Assembly (NCBI GenBank): GCA_963728355.1
Contig: CAVSJQ010000013.1
Span: forward strand, 62,001-126,000
Reading direction: 5' to 3'
DNA length: 64,000 nucleotides
From: Sva-07 sp963728355
GTDB taxonomy: Bacteria; Actinomycetota; Acidimicrobiia; Acidimicrobiales; Ilumatobacteraceae
Part shown: in pieces, positions 50,723-59,884 of the stretch
How the letters are laid out: each line of letters begins with the position of its first letter
Numbering within the stretch: position 1 is the stretch's first letter
Notes under the pieces: model-generated
Databases searched by the model: none
What the model was told of the DNA's origin: nothing
The model's input: the letters and a program-made list of their open reading frames with translations, nothing else
Position numbers and translations under genes: made by a program

Positions 50723-51781
50723 GTGATCGCACTGGCGATCGCCACGGCGATTGCCGTCGCCGTGGCCCTCTTCGGCACGCGTCTACTGATCGGTGTCCTC
50801 AGCGGACGAGGTGCCAGCCAGCCGATCCTCCAGCAGAACGCAGCGAACGCAGTCGTGCCGCCGCACCAGCACAAGGCGGGCACGCCCACCATGGGTGGGT
50901 TGGCGATCCTCGCCGCAGCGCTGGTCGGCTATCTGCTCAGCCACATCAGAGCCGGCGTGGTGTTCTCCGACCAGACGCTGGTGGTCATCGGCGGCATCCT
51001 GGCGATGGCGGCCCTGGGCCTGGTCGACGACGCCGGCAAGATCCGGGCGCGCCAGAACCGTGGCATCTACTGGAAGCTGAAGGGAGCGTTGTCGCTCGTC
51101 GTCTCGTTCGGCATCGCCACGGTGCTCGTCGTCACGACCGACATCGACACGAGGGTGTCGTTGACCCGCGCCGACCTGCCGGGGTGGGAACTCGGGCCCG
51201 TGCTGTGGGTGCTGTGGGCCGGGTTGATCATCTTCGCCACCGCCAACGCCGTGAACGTCACCGATGGGCTCGACGGACTGGCAGGAGGATCGGCGCTGCT
51301 CGGGTTCTTCGCCTTCACCGGGATCGCGTTCTGGGCCCTGCGCAACCCGGAGATCTACGGCGACGTCGTCAACCCGTACGACCTCGCGGTGCTGGCGGCG
51401 GCGTTCGCCGGGGCGTGCGCCGGGTTCATCTGGTGGAACGCGGCGCCAGCGCGCATCTTCATGGGCGACGTCGGCGCACTGGCACTCGGAACGGCACTGG
51501 CGCTGCTGGCGCTCACGACGAACACGCACCTCCTGCTCGTGCTGATCTGCGGCATCAACGTCATCGAGGCCGGTTCTGTCGGCCTGCAGATGACCGTGTA
51601 CCGGGCGTCGGGCCGACGTCGGCGGCTGTTCCGACTCTCTCCTCTCCACCACCACTTCGAGCTCGTCGGCTGGCCCGAGACCACCGTCATCGTCCGGTTC
51701 TGGCTGATCTCGGGCGCCTGCGTCGCGGCCGCGGTCGCCGTGTTCGTCGCCGACTTCACCCACCAGAACGTGACACCGTGA
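50723..51781 (+). CDS. mraY: phospho-N-acetylmuramoyl-pentapeptide transferase, stand-alone
   Basis: A 352-aa membrane enzyme with about ten spans that makes lipid I for peptidoglycan. The substrate-site motifs are KAGTPTMGGLAI, GLVDDAGKIR (Asp-Asp), ATANAVNVTDGLDGLAGG, RIFMGDVGALALG and LSPLHHHFELVGWPE. All are intact, so it is probably active. It is not within a division/cell wall cluster here, being flanked by yjjI and an aldo/keto reductase, so it may be a second copy or a relocated gene. GTG start at 50723. Related GlcNAc-1-phosphate transferases (WecA) lack the HHHFE motif seen here. Confidence 0.93.
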   Translation: MIALAIATAIAVAVALFGTRLLIGVLSGRGASQPILQQNAANAVVPPHQHKAGTPTMGGLAILAAALVGYLLSHIRAGVVFSDQTLVVIGGILAMAALGLVDDAGKIRARQNRGIYWKLKGALSLVVSFGIATVLVVTTDIDTRVSLTRADLPGWELGPVLWVLWAGLIIFATANAVNVTDGLDGLAGGSALLGFFAFTGIAFWALRNPEIYGDVVNPYDLAVLAAAFAGACAGFIWWNAAPARIFMGDVGALALGTALALLALTTNTHLLLVLICGINVIEAGSVGLQMTVYRASGRRRRLFRLSPLHHHFELVGWPETTVIVRFWLISGACVAAAVAVFVADFTHQNVTP

Positions 51782-51844
51782 CATCCCCACAGGCGGATCA
51801 CCGACGCGCCAGCCTCAGAGGTGGCCTCCACTACCGTTGTCGAC

Positions 51845-52729
51845 ATGACTTCGTTGCCCGCTGCGCCGTTCGGTTCCACCGGTCACCAGTCGACCCGGGT
51901 GATCTTCGGGGCGGCTGCGCTCGGTGGCATGAGCCAGGAACGCGCCGACGCCACGCTGGCGCAAATCACCGACTGGGGTGTCAACCACATCGACACTGCG
52001 GCGTCGTACGGAGCGTCGGAGGACCGGTTGGCTTCATGGCTCTCCCAACATCGCAACGACGTCTTCCTCGCGACCAAGACGGGGGAGCGCAGCGGCGCCG
52101 ATGCCCGCGCGGAACTCGAGCGGTCGCTGGAGCGCATGGGCGTCGACCGGGTCGACCTCGTCCAGCTGCACAACCTCGTGGAGGAGGACGAGTTCGCCAC
52201 CGTGTTCGCCCCGAACGGAGCGGTCGAGGCACTCGCTGCCGCACGTGACGAGGGCCTGGTGTCGCACATCGGCGTCACCGGTCACGGCCTTCGCATTCCC
52301 GGGATGCACCTGCGGAGCCTCGAGCGCTTCGACTTCGCGTCCGTGCTGTTCCCGGTGAACTTCGTGCTGCTCGACAACCCGGCCTACCGGTCCGACGTCG
52401 AGGAACTGCTCCAGGTGTGCGCTGAACGTCAGGTCGCCGTGCAGACGATCAAGTCGATCGCCCGCGGCCGCTGGAACGACGGTTCGTCGCCCCACTTCAG
52501 CTGGTACGAGCCGCTGACCGACCCGGAGGCCATCTCCCGTGCGGTTCGGTTCGTGCTGTCGAATCCGCAGATGTTCCTCAACACCACCAGCGATGCTCGA
52601 CTGCTGCCCACGATCGTCGCGGCGGCCTGCGGCGACCTGTCGGCGCCGAGTTCCGATGAGATGCGCGCCGATGTCGCCGAACAGGGCATCACGCCGCTGT
52701 TCGACGGCGCCGCCCTCGAACGCATCTGA
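51845..52729 (+). CDS. aldo/keto reductase family oxidoreductase
   Basis: A 294-aa (alpha/beta)8-barrel NADPH-dependent reductase. The catalytic tetrad is visible: Asp and Tyr in HIDTAASYGASE, Lys in FLATKTGER and His in VQLHNLVEE. The C-terminal cofactor segment is weakly conserved. TIKSIARGRW and RFVLSNPQMFLNTTSDA are typical of the actinobacterial subgroup. The ATG at 51845 is preferred over an in-frame GTG at 51821 because it places the family opening SLPAAPFGSTGHQSTRVIFG near the start. Substrate unknown. Confidence 0.9.
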   Translation: MTSLPAAPFGSTGHQSTRVIFGAAALGGMSQERADATLAQITDWGVNHIDTAASYGASEDRLASWLSQHRNDVFLATKTGERSGADARAELERSLERMGVDRVDLVQLHNLVEEDEFATVFAPNGAVEALAAARDEGLVSHIGVTGHGLRIPGMHLRSLERFDFASVLFPVNFVLLDNPAYRSDVEELLQVCAERQVAVQTIKSIARGRWNDGSSPHFSWYEPLTDPEAISRAVRFVLSNPQMFLNTTSDARLLPTIVAAACGDLSAPSSDEMRADVAEQGITPLFDGAALERI

Positions 52730-52762
52730 CCCGGGCCGGCTCCCGCGCTCGCACCCGGCCCC

Positions 52763-52811
52763 GAAACATGTGCGGATCTGCCCGCTGAGTGCAACGATCT
52801 GCGCACGTTTC
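52763..52811. repeat. 49-bp GAAAC...TTTC palindromic element, copy A
   Basis: The left arm GAAACATGTGCGGATC and right arm GATCTGCGCACGTTTC are near-complements around a loop of about 17 nt containing GAGTGCAAC. It starts 33 bp after the aldo/keto reductase stop. A second copy follows 22 bp later. Confidence 0.85.
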
Positions 52812-52833
52812 CGATGAGCGCTGGACGCGAGCA

Positions 52834-52882
52834 GAAATGTGTGCGGATCTGCCCGCTCAGCGCAACGATCTGCGCAAGTTTC
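52834..52882. repeat. 49-bp GAAAC...TTTC palindromic element, copy B
   Basis: It has the same length and orientation as copy A, with about six differences: the left arm is GAAATGTGTGCGGATC and the right arm GATCTGCGCAAGTTTC. The pair lies between the converging aldo/keto reductase and FtsH-like genes. Confidence 0.85.
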
Positions 52883-52927
52883 GCGTGAGCGCGTGAGCGC
52901 GTGGCCGGTGGCGGCGTGCGGTGGGTG

Positions 52928-54712
52928 TCAGTTGGTCCGGACGGGTGCGATGCGGACGGCTCCGCGGCGCTCGGTGATGTCGGTGTACTCCGCGACGATC
53001 GACTTGATCTGGGCGCCTTCGAGTTCGTCGCTCTCGCACAGTCCATCGGCGATGCGCAACAACGCCTCGCGGTAGTTCGACGTCATCAGCGCCGCACGTT
53101 GGGAACCCTCGACCAGCAACGCCTCGGCGGCCTCGCGGCTACGCTCGTCGGACAGCACCTTGGCCACGAGGTTGGCCGCCGTGGGGATCGCTGCCGCCTC
53201 CAGGCTGAGTAGACCCGGCCCGTTGCCGAGCTGTCCGACCAGCTGCGACGCGATGTTGGTCGCCACTGCGAGGTCCGATGAGATTCCACTCGACGCCTCG
53301 CCGTACTCCTGCAGCTCGGCCGCGCGTCCGGCCAACGCGACACAGATCAAGTCCCGTGCGTCGCTCGGCGTCTTGAGGAACCGCTCCTCGACGTCGCCGT
53401 GGGCGACGAGTCCCAACGCAGCCGACCGCCGCAGGATCGACGCCATCTTCACGTCGCGGCGGGTGAGCACTGCGGTGAGCGCATGGCCCGCCTCATGGAC
53501 GGCGATGCGACGACGCTCGTCGGGGTGGTAGCCCATTTCGTGGGCGACGCCGACCTCGGTGACCAGCTGGGCCTGGAGCACGTCGGTGACGCTCATCGAC
53601 GTCCGGCTGTAGCGCAGTGCGATGATCAACGCCTCGTCGAGGAGCTTCTCGATCTTGACCGGCGTGTATCCGGCCGACAGGTCAGCGATCAGAGCGGCGG
53701 TGACCTCTGGTTCGTGGTTCTTCTTCGCCAGGTAGTACCCGGCGATCGCCAGGCGATCCGCCCGTGGGGGCAGGTTGAACCCGATCACGCGGTCGAAGCG
53801 ACCGGGCCGCAGCAGTGCGGGGTCGAGGTCGGCGGCCCGGTTGGTCGACGCCACGATCAGGATGTTCGCTTCGCTGCGCTTGGGGCGTGGCCGGCGACGG
53901 TCGGCGGGCAGGAACCCGTTGAACCAATCGATGAACCCGGCTTTGAACTTCTGGCGCCCGGTCGGCAGGTCGAAGCTCTGCATCTGTACGAGCAGCTCGT
54001 TGACGACGCCGACGATGCCTTCGCGCATCGAGCCGGTGTTCATGCCGCTGCGGGCACCGCCGATCGCATCGAACTCCTCGATGTAGCCGATGGCTCCGCC
54101 CTCCTCGCGGGCCGCCTTGCGCAGCGCCTTGAAGAAGGAGCGGATCTTCTTGTTGGTCTGGCCGTAGTACATCGACTGGAACTCGCTGGCCGACACGAAC
54201 AGGAACGGCACGCCGGCCTCGGCCGCCATCGCCTTGGCGAGGTACGTCTTGCCGGTGCCAGGCGGCCCTTCGAACAGCACGCCCCTGCGGGCGTTGCCGC
54301 CCATCTCGCGCTGGAAGGTTTCCGACGCGAGGAACAGGTTCATCGAGTCGATGGCTTCCCGTTTCGTCTGGTCGGCGCCGACCACGTCGTCGAGACGGAT
54401 GTTCGAGTCCGACGCCCGCAGCAGCGTGTGCGGTGAGCGGCCGGCGGTGAGGAACGGGATGAAGATGACCGTACCGAGAATCAGGATCAGGCCGAGGGCG
54501 ATGATGATCTCGGGATTGCCCATCAGCCAGCCGGGCACGCCGAAGCGGATCTGGTTGTCGTTGACGAGCCGCCAGAGCAGGTAGGCGAAGACGACGCCGA
54601 GGATCAACAACCATTTCTTGAGTCGCTTCTGACGCGTGCGCTCTCGGTTCGCATTGGCGTCGATGTCCTTGCCCGACAGCATTTCGCCGGTGCTCAGTCG
54701 TGCCATCTCCAT
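52928..54712 (-). CDS. FtsH-like membrane AAA+ metalloprotease
   Basis: A 594-aa protein. Two membrane spans lie at about 34-50 and 68-88. An AAA+ domain has Walker A GPPGTGKT (149-156), an unusual Walker B YIEEFDAIGG (about 210-219, Glu in place of the first Asp) and arginine-finger region RPGRFDRVIGF. The C-terminal M41-type protease has zinc motif HEAGH (His406, His410) and the third ligand in SSGISSDLAVAT. Architecture is that of FtsH but it is shorter and diverged, so it may be a second, specialised quality-control protease. The ATG at 54712 with AAGGGG upstream decides the start; upstream of it lies a 31-bp palindrome. Confidence 0.87.
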   Translation of the reverse strand: MEMARLSTGEMLSGKDIDANANRERTRQKRLKKWLLILGVVFAYLLWRLVNDNQIRFGVPGWLMGNPEIIIALGLILILGTVIFIPFLTAGRSPHTLLRASDSNIRLDDVVGADQTKREAIDSMNLFLASETFQREMGGNARRGVLFEGPPGTGKTYLAKAMAAEAGVPFLFVSASEFQSMYYGQTNKKIRSFFKALRKAAREEGGAIGYIEEFDAIGGARSGMNTGSMREGIVGVVNELLVQMQSFDLPTGRQKFKAGFIDWFNGFLPADRRRPRPKRSEANILIVASTNRAADLDPALLRPGRFDRVIGFNLPPRADRLAIAGYYLAKKNHEPEVTAALIADLSAGYTPVKIEKLLDEALIIALRYSRTSMSVTDVLQAQLVTEVGVAHEMGYHPDERRRIAVHEAGHALTAVLTRRDVKMASILRRSAALGLVAHGDVEERFLKTPSDARDLICVALAGRAAELQEYGEASSGISSDLAVATNIASQLVGQLGNGPGLLSLEAAAIPTAANLVAKVLSDERSREAAEALLVEGSQRAALMTSNYREALLRIADGLCESDELEGAQIKSIVAEYTDITERRGAVRIAPVRTN

Positions 54713-54743
54713 GGTGATCCCCTTCGTCGCGGTCTGCCGGAGC

Positions 54744-54774
54744 GTTACGCCGGGGGTCTGACCCCTGGTGTAAC
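54744..54774. repeat. 31-bp palindromic repeat, copy 5 (upstream of the FtsH-like gene)
   Basis: GTTACGCCGGGGGTC then TGACCCCTGGTGTAAC, one mismatch in the right arm. It is the only copy placed between two gene starts rather than at a gene end, 32 bp upstream of the FtsH-like start codon. Confidence 0.88.
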
Positions 54775-54825
54775 GACTGACCACCGAACGTAGTCCGAGA
54801 GCACCGTGGGTGACCTGGGGCAGCG

Positions 54826-54853
54826 GGTCAAGCTTCGGTCAAGGTTCGGTCAA
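54826..54853 (+). promoter_or_regulatory. three GGTCAA direct repeats with 11-bp spacing
   Basis: GGTCAA occurs at 54826-54831, 54837-54842 and 54848-54853, each one helical turn apart, the last two preceded by TTC. Such 11-bp direct repeats are typical of OmpR/PhoP-type response-regulator sites. The location is the intergenic region between the divergent FtsH-like gene and the membrane-protein gene at 54970. Confidence 0.45.
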
Positions 54854-54969
54854 CCGCCGCTCACGTCGAGCGGATGGGCGAGCCGACGGAACGGGAAGGC
54901 TGAGATGGGCGCGACGCCGAGGTGGCGGGGTCCGCCCGAATGATCGGGCTGCTGACGTAAGGTTCCGGC

Positions 54970-55422
54970 ATGATCGCCGCCTACCGGGAAACCGGCTACA
55001 ACGTCATGCTGTTCCTCCACATCGTGACCGCCTTCGTCGCGTTCGCTCCCGCCTTCGTGCACCCGCTGTTGGCGAACCAGACCAAAGCGCTCGACGCAGC
55101 GAACCGTGGCAAGGTGCTCACCATGATCGCCGGCAACGGCCGGCGCATCTACGCACCGGCGCTGATCCTCACCGGGTTGTTCGGCTTCGCTATGCAGGGG
55201 ATGTCCGACGGCGTGATCGAGTTCAGCCAGACATGGTTCTGGTTGGCGATCGTGGTGTGGCTCGCAATGAACGGTGTGCTGCATGCGGTGGTGCTCCCGG
55301 CCGAGCGGGTGGTGGCCGGAGGCGACGAATCGGCGGCGAAGAAGGTCGATGCGGGTGGCATCGCCCTGACGGTACTGCTGCTGTTCATGCTCTACCTCAT
55401 GGTGTTCCGGCCGGGATTCTGA
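54970..55422 (+). CDS. small integral membrane protein, four spans, unknown function
   Basis: A 150-aa hydrophobic protein with four predicted spans: VMLFLHIVTAFVAFAPAFVH, IYAPALILTGLFGFAMQG, TWFWLAIVVWLAMNGVLHAVVL and GIALTVLLLFMLYLMVF. The first and third spans contain His residues (FLHIV, VLHAV) that could bind heme or metal, as in DUF2269/CopD-like membrane proteins, but I cannot confirm that. It has a short charged loop GGDESAAKK before the last span. It is divergent from the FtsH-like protease, with the 11-bp GGTCAA repeats between them, and lies 46 bp before kgd. Confidence 0.75.
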   Translation: MIAAYRETGYNVMLFLHIVTAFVAFAPAFVHPLLANQTKALDAANRGKVLTMIAGNGRRIYAPALILTGLFGFAMQGMSDGVIEFSQTWFWLAIVVWLAMNGVLHAVVLPAERVVAGGDESAAKKVDAGGIALTVLLLFMLYLMVFRPGF

Positions 55423-55468
55423 CGTCGCTCACATCCTGGCCGGTCGGGGGTCGCGCCCGAGCGGTACC

Positions 55469-58400
55469 ATGTCCCGCGTGGCAGCACCAGATGGTCAAGG
55501 CTCGGGGTTCGGGGCGAACTCCTGGCTCGTCGAGGAGATGTACGAGCAGTTCGTGGCCGATCCGGCCTCGGTGAGCGAATCCTGGCAGGAGTTCTTCGCC
55601 GACTACCACTCCCAGGCTCCGAGTGTCGCCGCAGCCGCCGCAACGTCGCCGGCGGTCCGCGCCATCGCCGACGCACACCGGGCGCCGAGCGACGACGATC
55701 ACGTTGGCGGCAACGGCGCTGCCCCCGCTCCGGCCGCCGCCGCACCCGCCGCTCCCACGCCCCCCGCTCCGACACCTGCTGCTCCCGCTCCGACACCCCC
55801 AGCCCCCGCCGCTGCAGCGCCGAAGCCGGCCGCACCCGCGCCCGCAACCGAGGGCAAGGCGGAGCCGGACGGCGAGGAGCCGGGTAAGCCGATCCGCGGG
55901 GCCGGCGCCGCCATCGCCGCGAACATGGAACGCAGCCTCACCGTGCCGACGGCGACCAGCTTCCGCAACGTTCCGGCCAAGCTCCTCGAGATCAACCGGA
56001 AGGTGATCAACGGCTTCCGCGCCCGCACCGGCCAGACCAAGATCAGCTTCACCCACCTGATCGGCTACGCGATCGTTCGGGCCATCGCCGACGAGGTGCC
56101 GGCGATGAAGAACACCTACGTCGAAGGTGCCGACGGCAAACCACGCCTCGTCCAGAACGAGCACGTGAACATGGGCCTCGCCGTCGACGTGGAGAAGGCC
56201 GGCGGTCGCACGCTCGTCGTCCCGGTGCTGCGCGACGCCGACACGCTGGACTTCAACGGATTCCTCGCCGCGTACGAGGAGATCATTCGCAAGGTCAAGA
56301 CCAACAAGCTCACCGTCGACGACTTCCAGGGCGCCAACATCAGCCTGACCAACCCGGGCACGATCGGCACGGTGCAGTCGGTACCCCGGCTGATGCCCGG
56401 CCAGGCGGTCATCGTCGGCGTCGGCAGCATCGACTATCCCGCCGAGTTCGAGGGCGCCGACCGCCGCAACCTCAGCTCGCTCGGTGTGAGCAAGGTCGTC
56501 ACGATCACCAGCACCTACGACCATCGCATCATCCAAGGCGCCGAGTCGGGCCTGTTCCTCAAGCGCGTGCACGAGCTTCTGCTCGGCGAACACGATTTCT
56601 ACGAGGACGTCTTCCAGGCGCTCGACATGCCGTATGAGGCGGTCAAGTGGCGGCCCGACACCTTCCCGATCGACCGTGAGGAGGCGATGCTCGCCAAGCA
56701 GATGGCGGTCGCCAAGCTGATCCGTGTCCATCGCGTCCGCGGGCACCTCATCGCCGACCTCGACCCGCTGCGATGGAAGGAGCCGCTCACCCCGCGCGAA
56801 CTCGACCCCGCCACGTACGGCCTCACGATCTGGGACCTCGATCGAGAGTTCCTGACCGACGGTGTCGGCGGCGTCGACAAGCTGCGCCTCGGTGACCTGC
56901 TCGGTGTGCTGCGCGACGCGTACTGCCGCACCATCGGCGTCGAGTACATGCACATCCAGAACACCGACGAACAGCAGTGGATCCAGGAGCGGTTCGAGGG
57001 GCCGCAGCCGCAGATGTCCAAGGAGCGCAAGCACCGCATCCTCGAACGGTTGAACGCCGCGGAGAGCTTCGAGAAGTTCCTTGCGACCAAGTACGTGGGT
57101 ACCAAGCGGTTCGGGATCGAGGGCGCCGAGTCGGCGATCCCGATCCTCGACGAGATCCTGTCGAACGCCGCCGACGCCGAGTTCGACGCGGCCGTGCTCG
57201 GCATGGCCCACCGGGGCCGGCTCAACGTGCTGTCGAACATCATGGGCAAGAGCTACGAGGCGATCTTCTCCGAGTTCGAGGGCCACATCGACCCGTCGTC
57301 GGTGCAGGGCTCCGGCGACGTCAAGTATCACCTGGGGATGAAGGGCAAGTTCGTCAGCCCGTCGGGCGCCGACGTCGCGATCGAGCTCGCCGCCAATCCG
57401 AGCCACCTCGAGACGGTCGGGCCGATCGTGATGGGAATGACCCGGGCGCTCCAGGACCAGATCGATCCGCCCGGCGCATTCAGTGTGTTGCCGGTGCTGA
57501 TCCACGGCGATGCGGCGTTCGCCGGCCAGGGGATCGTCGCCGAGTCGCTCGCCATGAGCGACATCGGCGGCTACCGGATCGGCGGCACCATCCACCTGAT
57601 CATCAACAACCAGATCGGGTTCACCACCGCACCGCAGTATGCGCGGTCGTCGATTTACTGCTCCGACGTCGCCAAGACCATCCAGGCACCGATCTTCCAC
57701 GTCAACGGCGATGATCCCGAGGCCTGTGTGCGCGTCGCCGAGCTGGCGTGGGAGTACCGACAGCGCTTCCACAAGGACGTCGTCATCGACATGGTCTGCT
57801 ACCGGCGCCACGGCCACAACGAAGGCGACGACCCGAGCTACACCCAGCCGCTGATGTACAAGGCGATCTCCGATCGGCGCAGCGTCCGCAAGCTCTACGT
57901 CGAATCGCTGGTGCGGCGCGGTGACATCACCGTCGAGGAGGCCGAGGACGCACTCAGCGACTTCCACGACAAGCTGCAGGTCGCGCTCGACGAGACCCGT
58001 TCGCACGCTCCCGCCGCGATCACGGTGCCGAAGCCGCCGCGGCCGTTGGGCGTGCTGCCGCACATCCTGACCGGGGTGGCGCGACCGGTGCTCGACCGGA
58101 TCTTCTCGAAGCTCACCGAGTACCCGGAAGGCTTCACGATCCATCCGAAGCTCGCCCGCCAGTTCGAGGGCCGCAACAAGCTCTACGCCGACGGCGAGGT
58201 CGACTGGGCGACCGCCGAGGCACTGGCGATCGGGTCGCTCGTACTCGAGGGCCACCCGGTACGTCTCGCAGGGCAGGACTCGCGGCGCGGCACGTTCAGC
58301 CAGCGCCACGCGGCGTTGATCGATTTCGACACGGGCGAGGCGTGGATCCCCCTCGACGACCTCGACACCGACGACCACGTCTGGGTGTTCGACTCGCTGC

Positions 58401-59224
58401 TGTCCGAGTACGCCGCGCTCGGCTTCGAATACGGCTACAGCCACGCCAACCCCAACGCCCTGGTGATGTGGGAGGCCCAGTTCGGCGACTTCATCAACGG
58501 CGCCCAGATCGTGATCGACCAGTACATCGTCGCCGCCGAGGACAAGTGGGATCAGCGCAATGGCGTCGTGTTGCTGCTGCCGCACGGCTATGAGGGCCAG
58601 GGCCCCGAGCACAGCTCGGCGCGCATCGAGCGGTTCATGACGCTGGCCGCCGAGGACAACATGCAGATCGTCAACACGACGACCGCAGCGAACTACTTCC
58701 ACCTGTTGCGCCGTCAGGTTCACAGCGAGCGCCGGACGCCGTTGATCGTGTTCAGCCCCAAGCAGGGTCTGCGCATGAAACAGACCCGTTCCCCGGTCGA
58801 CGCGCTCACGCAAGGTTCGTTCCAGGAGGTGCTCGACGATCCGGGCAACCTCGATCCGAGTGCCGTCACCCGCATCGTGTTCTGCTCGGGCAAGGTGGCG
58901 TGGGACGCCATCGACGAACGCGATCGTCGGGGCGCACCGGTGGCCGTCGTGCGCATCGAGCAGCTCTATCCGTTGCCGATCGAGCAGATGCAGCAGATCC
59001 TGCAGACGTATTCGAACGCCCGCGAGTTGGTCTGGTTGCAGGAGGAGCCCGAGAACATGGGCGCCTGGAACTTCATCGAACACAAGGTGTGGCGCGTCAA
59101 GGAACAGGGCTACGACCTGCGCCACGTCGCACGCGTCGAATCAGGCAGCCCGGCCACCGGCTCGAAGGCGATCCACGACCAGGAGTTGGCCGATCTCATG
59201 GAGCGCACCTTCCGCGACCTCTGA
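55469..59224 (+). CDS. kgd: multifunctional 2-oxoglutarate metabolism enzyme (E1 with fused E2 catalytic domain), Kgd/OdhA
   Basis: A 1251-aa enzyme of the actinobacterial Kgd type that decarboxylates 2-oxoglutarate in the TCA cycle. The N-terminal segment is NSWLVEEMYEQFVADPASVS. An Ala/Pro-rich linker (about 75-130) follows. The E2 succinyltransferase-like domain (about 140-385) has the active-site STYDHRIIQG near residue 350. The ThDP-dependent E1 then has MAHRGRLNVL, HGDAAFAGQGIVAES, INNQIGFTT and, in its C-terminal half, GQDSRRGTFSQRHA and LPHGYEGQGPEHSSAR. No lipoyl domain is present, as expected for this fusion. ATG at 55469, with GTG 55478 as a possible alternative. It is monocistronic and convergent with a HAD gene. 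Confidence 0.95.
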   Translation: MSRVAAPDGQGSGFGANSWLVEEMYEQFVADPASVSESWQEFFADYHSQAPSVAAAAATSPAVRAIADAHRAPSDDDHVGGNGAAPAPAAAAPAAPTPPAPTPAAPAPTPPAPAAAAPKPAAPAPATEGKAEPDGEEPGKPIRGAGAAIAANMERSLTVPTATSFRNVPAKLLEINRKVINGFRARTGQTKISFTHLIGYAIVRAIADEVPAMKNTYVEGADGKPRLVQNEHVNMGLAVDVEKAGGRTLVVPVLRDADTLDFNGFLAAYEEIIRKVKTNKLTVDDFQGANISLTNPGTIGTVQSVPRLMPGQAVIVGVGSIDYPAEFEGADRRNLSSLGVSKVVTITSTYDHRIIQGAESGLFLKRVHELLLGEHDFYEDVFQALDMPYEAVKWRPDTFPIDREEAMLAKQMAVAKLIRVHRVRGHLIADLDPLRWKEPLTPRELDPATYGLTIWDLDREFLTDGVGGVDKLRLGDLLGVLRDAYCRTIGVEYMHIQNTDEQQWIQERFEGPQPQMSKERKHRILERLNAAESFEKFLATKYVGTKRFGIEGAESAIPILDEILSNAADAEFDAAVLGMAHRGRLNVLSNIMGKSYEAIFSEFEGHIDPSSVQGSGDVKYHLGMKGKFVSPSGADVAIELAANPSHLETVGPIVMGMTRALQDQIDPPGAFSVLPVLIHGDAAFAGQGIVAESLAMSDIGGYRIGGTIHLIINNQIGFTTAPQYARSSIYCSDVAKTIQAPIFHVNGDDPEACVRVAELAWEYRQRFHKDVVIDMVCYRRHGHNEGDDPSYTQPLMYKAISDRRSVRKLYVESLVRRGDITVEEAEDALSDFHDKLQVALDETRSHAPAAITVPKPPRPLGVLPHILTGVARPVLDRIFSKLTEYPEGFTIHPKLARQFEGRNKLYADGEVDWATAEALAIGSLVLEGHPVRLAGQDSRRGTFSQRHAALIDFDTGEAWIPLDDLDTDDHVWVFDSLLSEYAALGFEYGYSHANPNALVMWEAQFGDFINGAQIVIDQYIVAAEDKWDQRNGVVLLLPHGYEGQGPEHSSARIERFMTLAAEDNMQIVNTTTAANYFHLLRRQVHSERRTPLIVFSPKQGLRMKQTRSPVDALTQGSFQEVLDDPGNLDPSAVTRIVFCSGKVAWDAIDERDRRGAPVAVVRIEQLYPLPIEQMQQILQTYSNARELVWLQEEPENMGAWNFIEHKVWRVKEQGYDLRHVARVESGSPATGSKAIHDQELADLMERTFRDL

Positions 59225-59266
59225 GGCGGTCCGACGAACCGATCCCGCCTCGGGACCGAAGAATGG

Positions 59267-59884
59267 TTATCGAAGAGCGATGCCGAGCACACGTTCCAAC
59301 TCGGCGATGGCAGGTTCGGCGGCGCCGACCTTGATCGTGGTCATGCCCATCGCCTTGGCCGGCTTGAGATTGATGCCGAGGTCGTCGAGAAACACGCATT
59401 CGCTCGGTTCGACGCCCACGAGTCCGCAGGCGATCTCGTAGAAGCGCGGCTCGGGTTTGCGGCAACCGACCTTGCTCGATTCGACGACGTGGTCGAACAT
59501 CACCATCACGTCGCCGATCTCCATGCGCTGCTCGCCGCCGACGACGTTGTTCGTGAGACACGCCGTGCGGTAGCCCGCACGGATCACGCGATCGAGCGCC
59601 GTCACCATCTCCGGGCGGATCTCACCCGAGAGCAACCCGAGCACGTCGGCGCCGGGGACGCGATGCCCGAGCGCCTCGGACTCGTCGGCGAACAGCACAT
59701 CGAACTGTTCGGGTGTGACGTCGTTGCGCTCGAGGAGCGCCCACGCGTTCGTGTCGGGATCGGTGGCGTTGACGCCCCGGATGAAGTCGACGGGAAGACC
59801 ATTGGCGGCTTCATAGCGGTTGAACGCCTCGAACGGGCTGGACAGGATCACGCCGCCGAAATCCCAGAGTACTGCTCGGATCAT
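59267..59884 (-). CDS. HAD-superfamily hydrolase, subfamily IA
   Basis: A 205-aa phosphatase-like HAD protein. Motif I is WDFGGVIL (residue 8 region), with the nucleophile Asp but Gly rather than Asp two residues later, as in epoxide-hydrolase-like HADs. Motif II lies in CLTNNVVG, the motif III Lys in GCRKPEPRFY, and motif IV in VFLDDLGINLKPA. The second acid of motif I is missing (DFGG rather than DxD), which is known in the YihX-like/HAD-IA-v3 subgroup. Substrate unknown. It is convergent with kgd and divergent from the NYN-S1 gene. Confidence 0.88.
   Translation of the reverse strand: MIRAVLWDFGGVILSSPFEAFNRYEAANGLPVDFIRGVNATDPDTNAWALLERNDVTPEQFDVLFADESEALGHRVPGADVLGLLSGEIRPEMVTALDRVIRAGYRTACLTNNVVGGEQRMEIGDVMVMFDHVVESSKVGCRKPEPRFYEIACGLVGVEPSECVFLDDLGINLKPAKAMGMTTIKVGAAEPAIAELERVLGIALR

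Noticed and set aside
52763..52882. Two-unit CRISPR or tRNA-like structure
   Set aside because: Only two palindromic units with a 22-bp gap, no cas genes, and no tRNA cloverleaf pattern.
55397..59125. A 1242-codon open frame on the reverse strand across kgd
   Set aside because: It mirrors the kgd coding strand, has the low-complexity Val/Asp/Arg pattern of antisense frames in high-GC DNA, and shows no domain. kgd itself is a clear gene.
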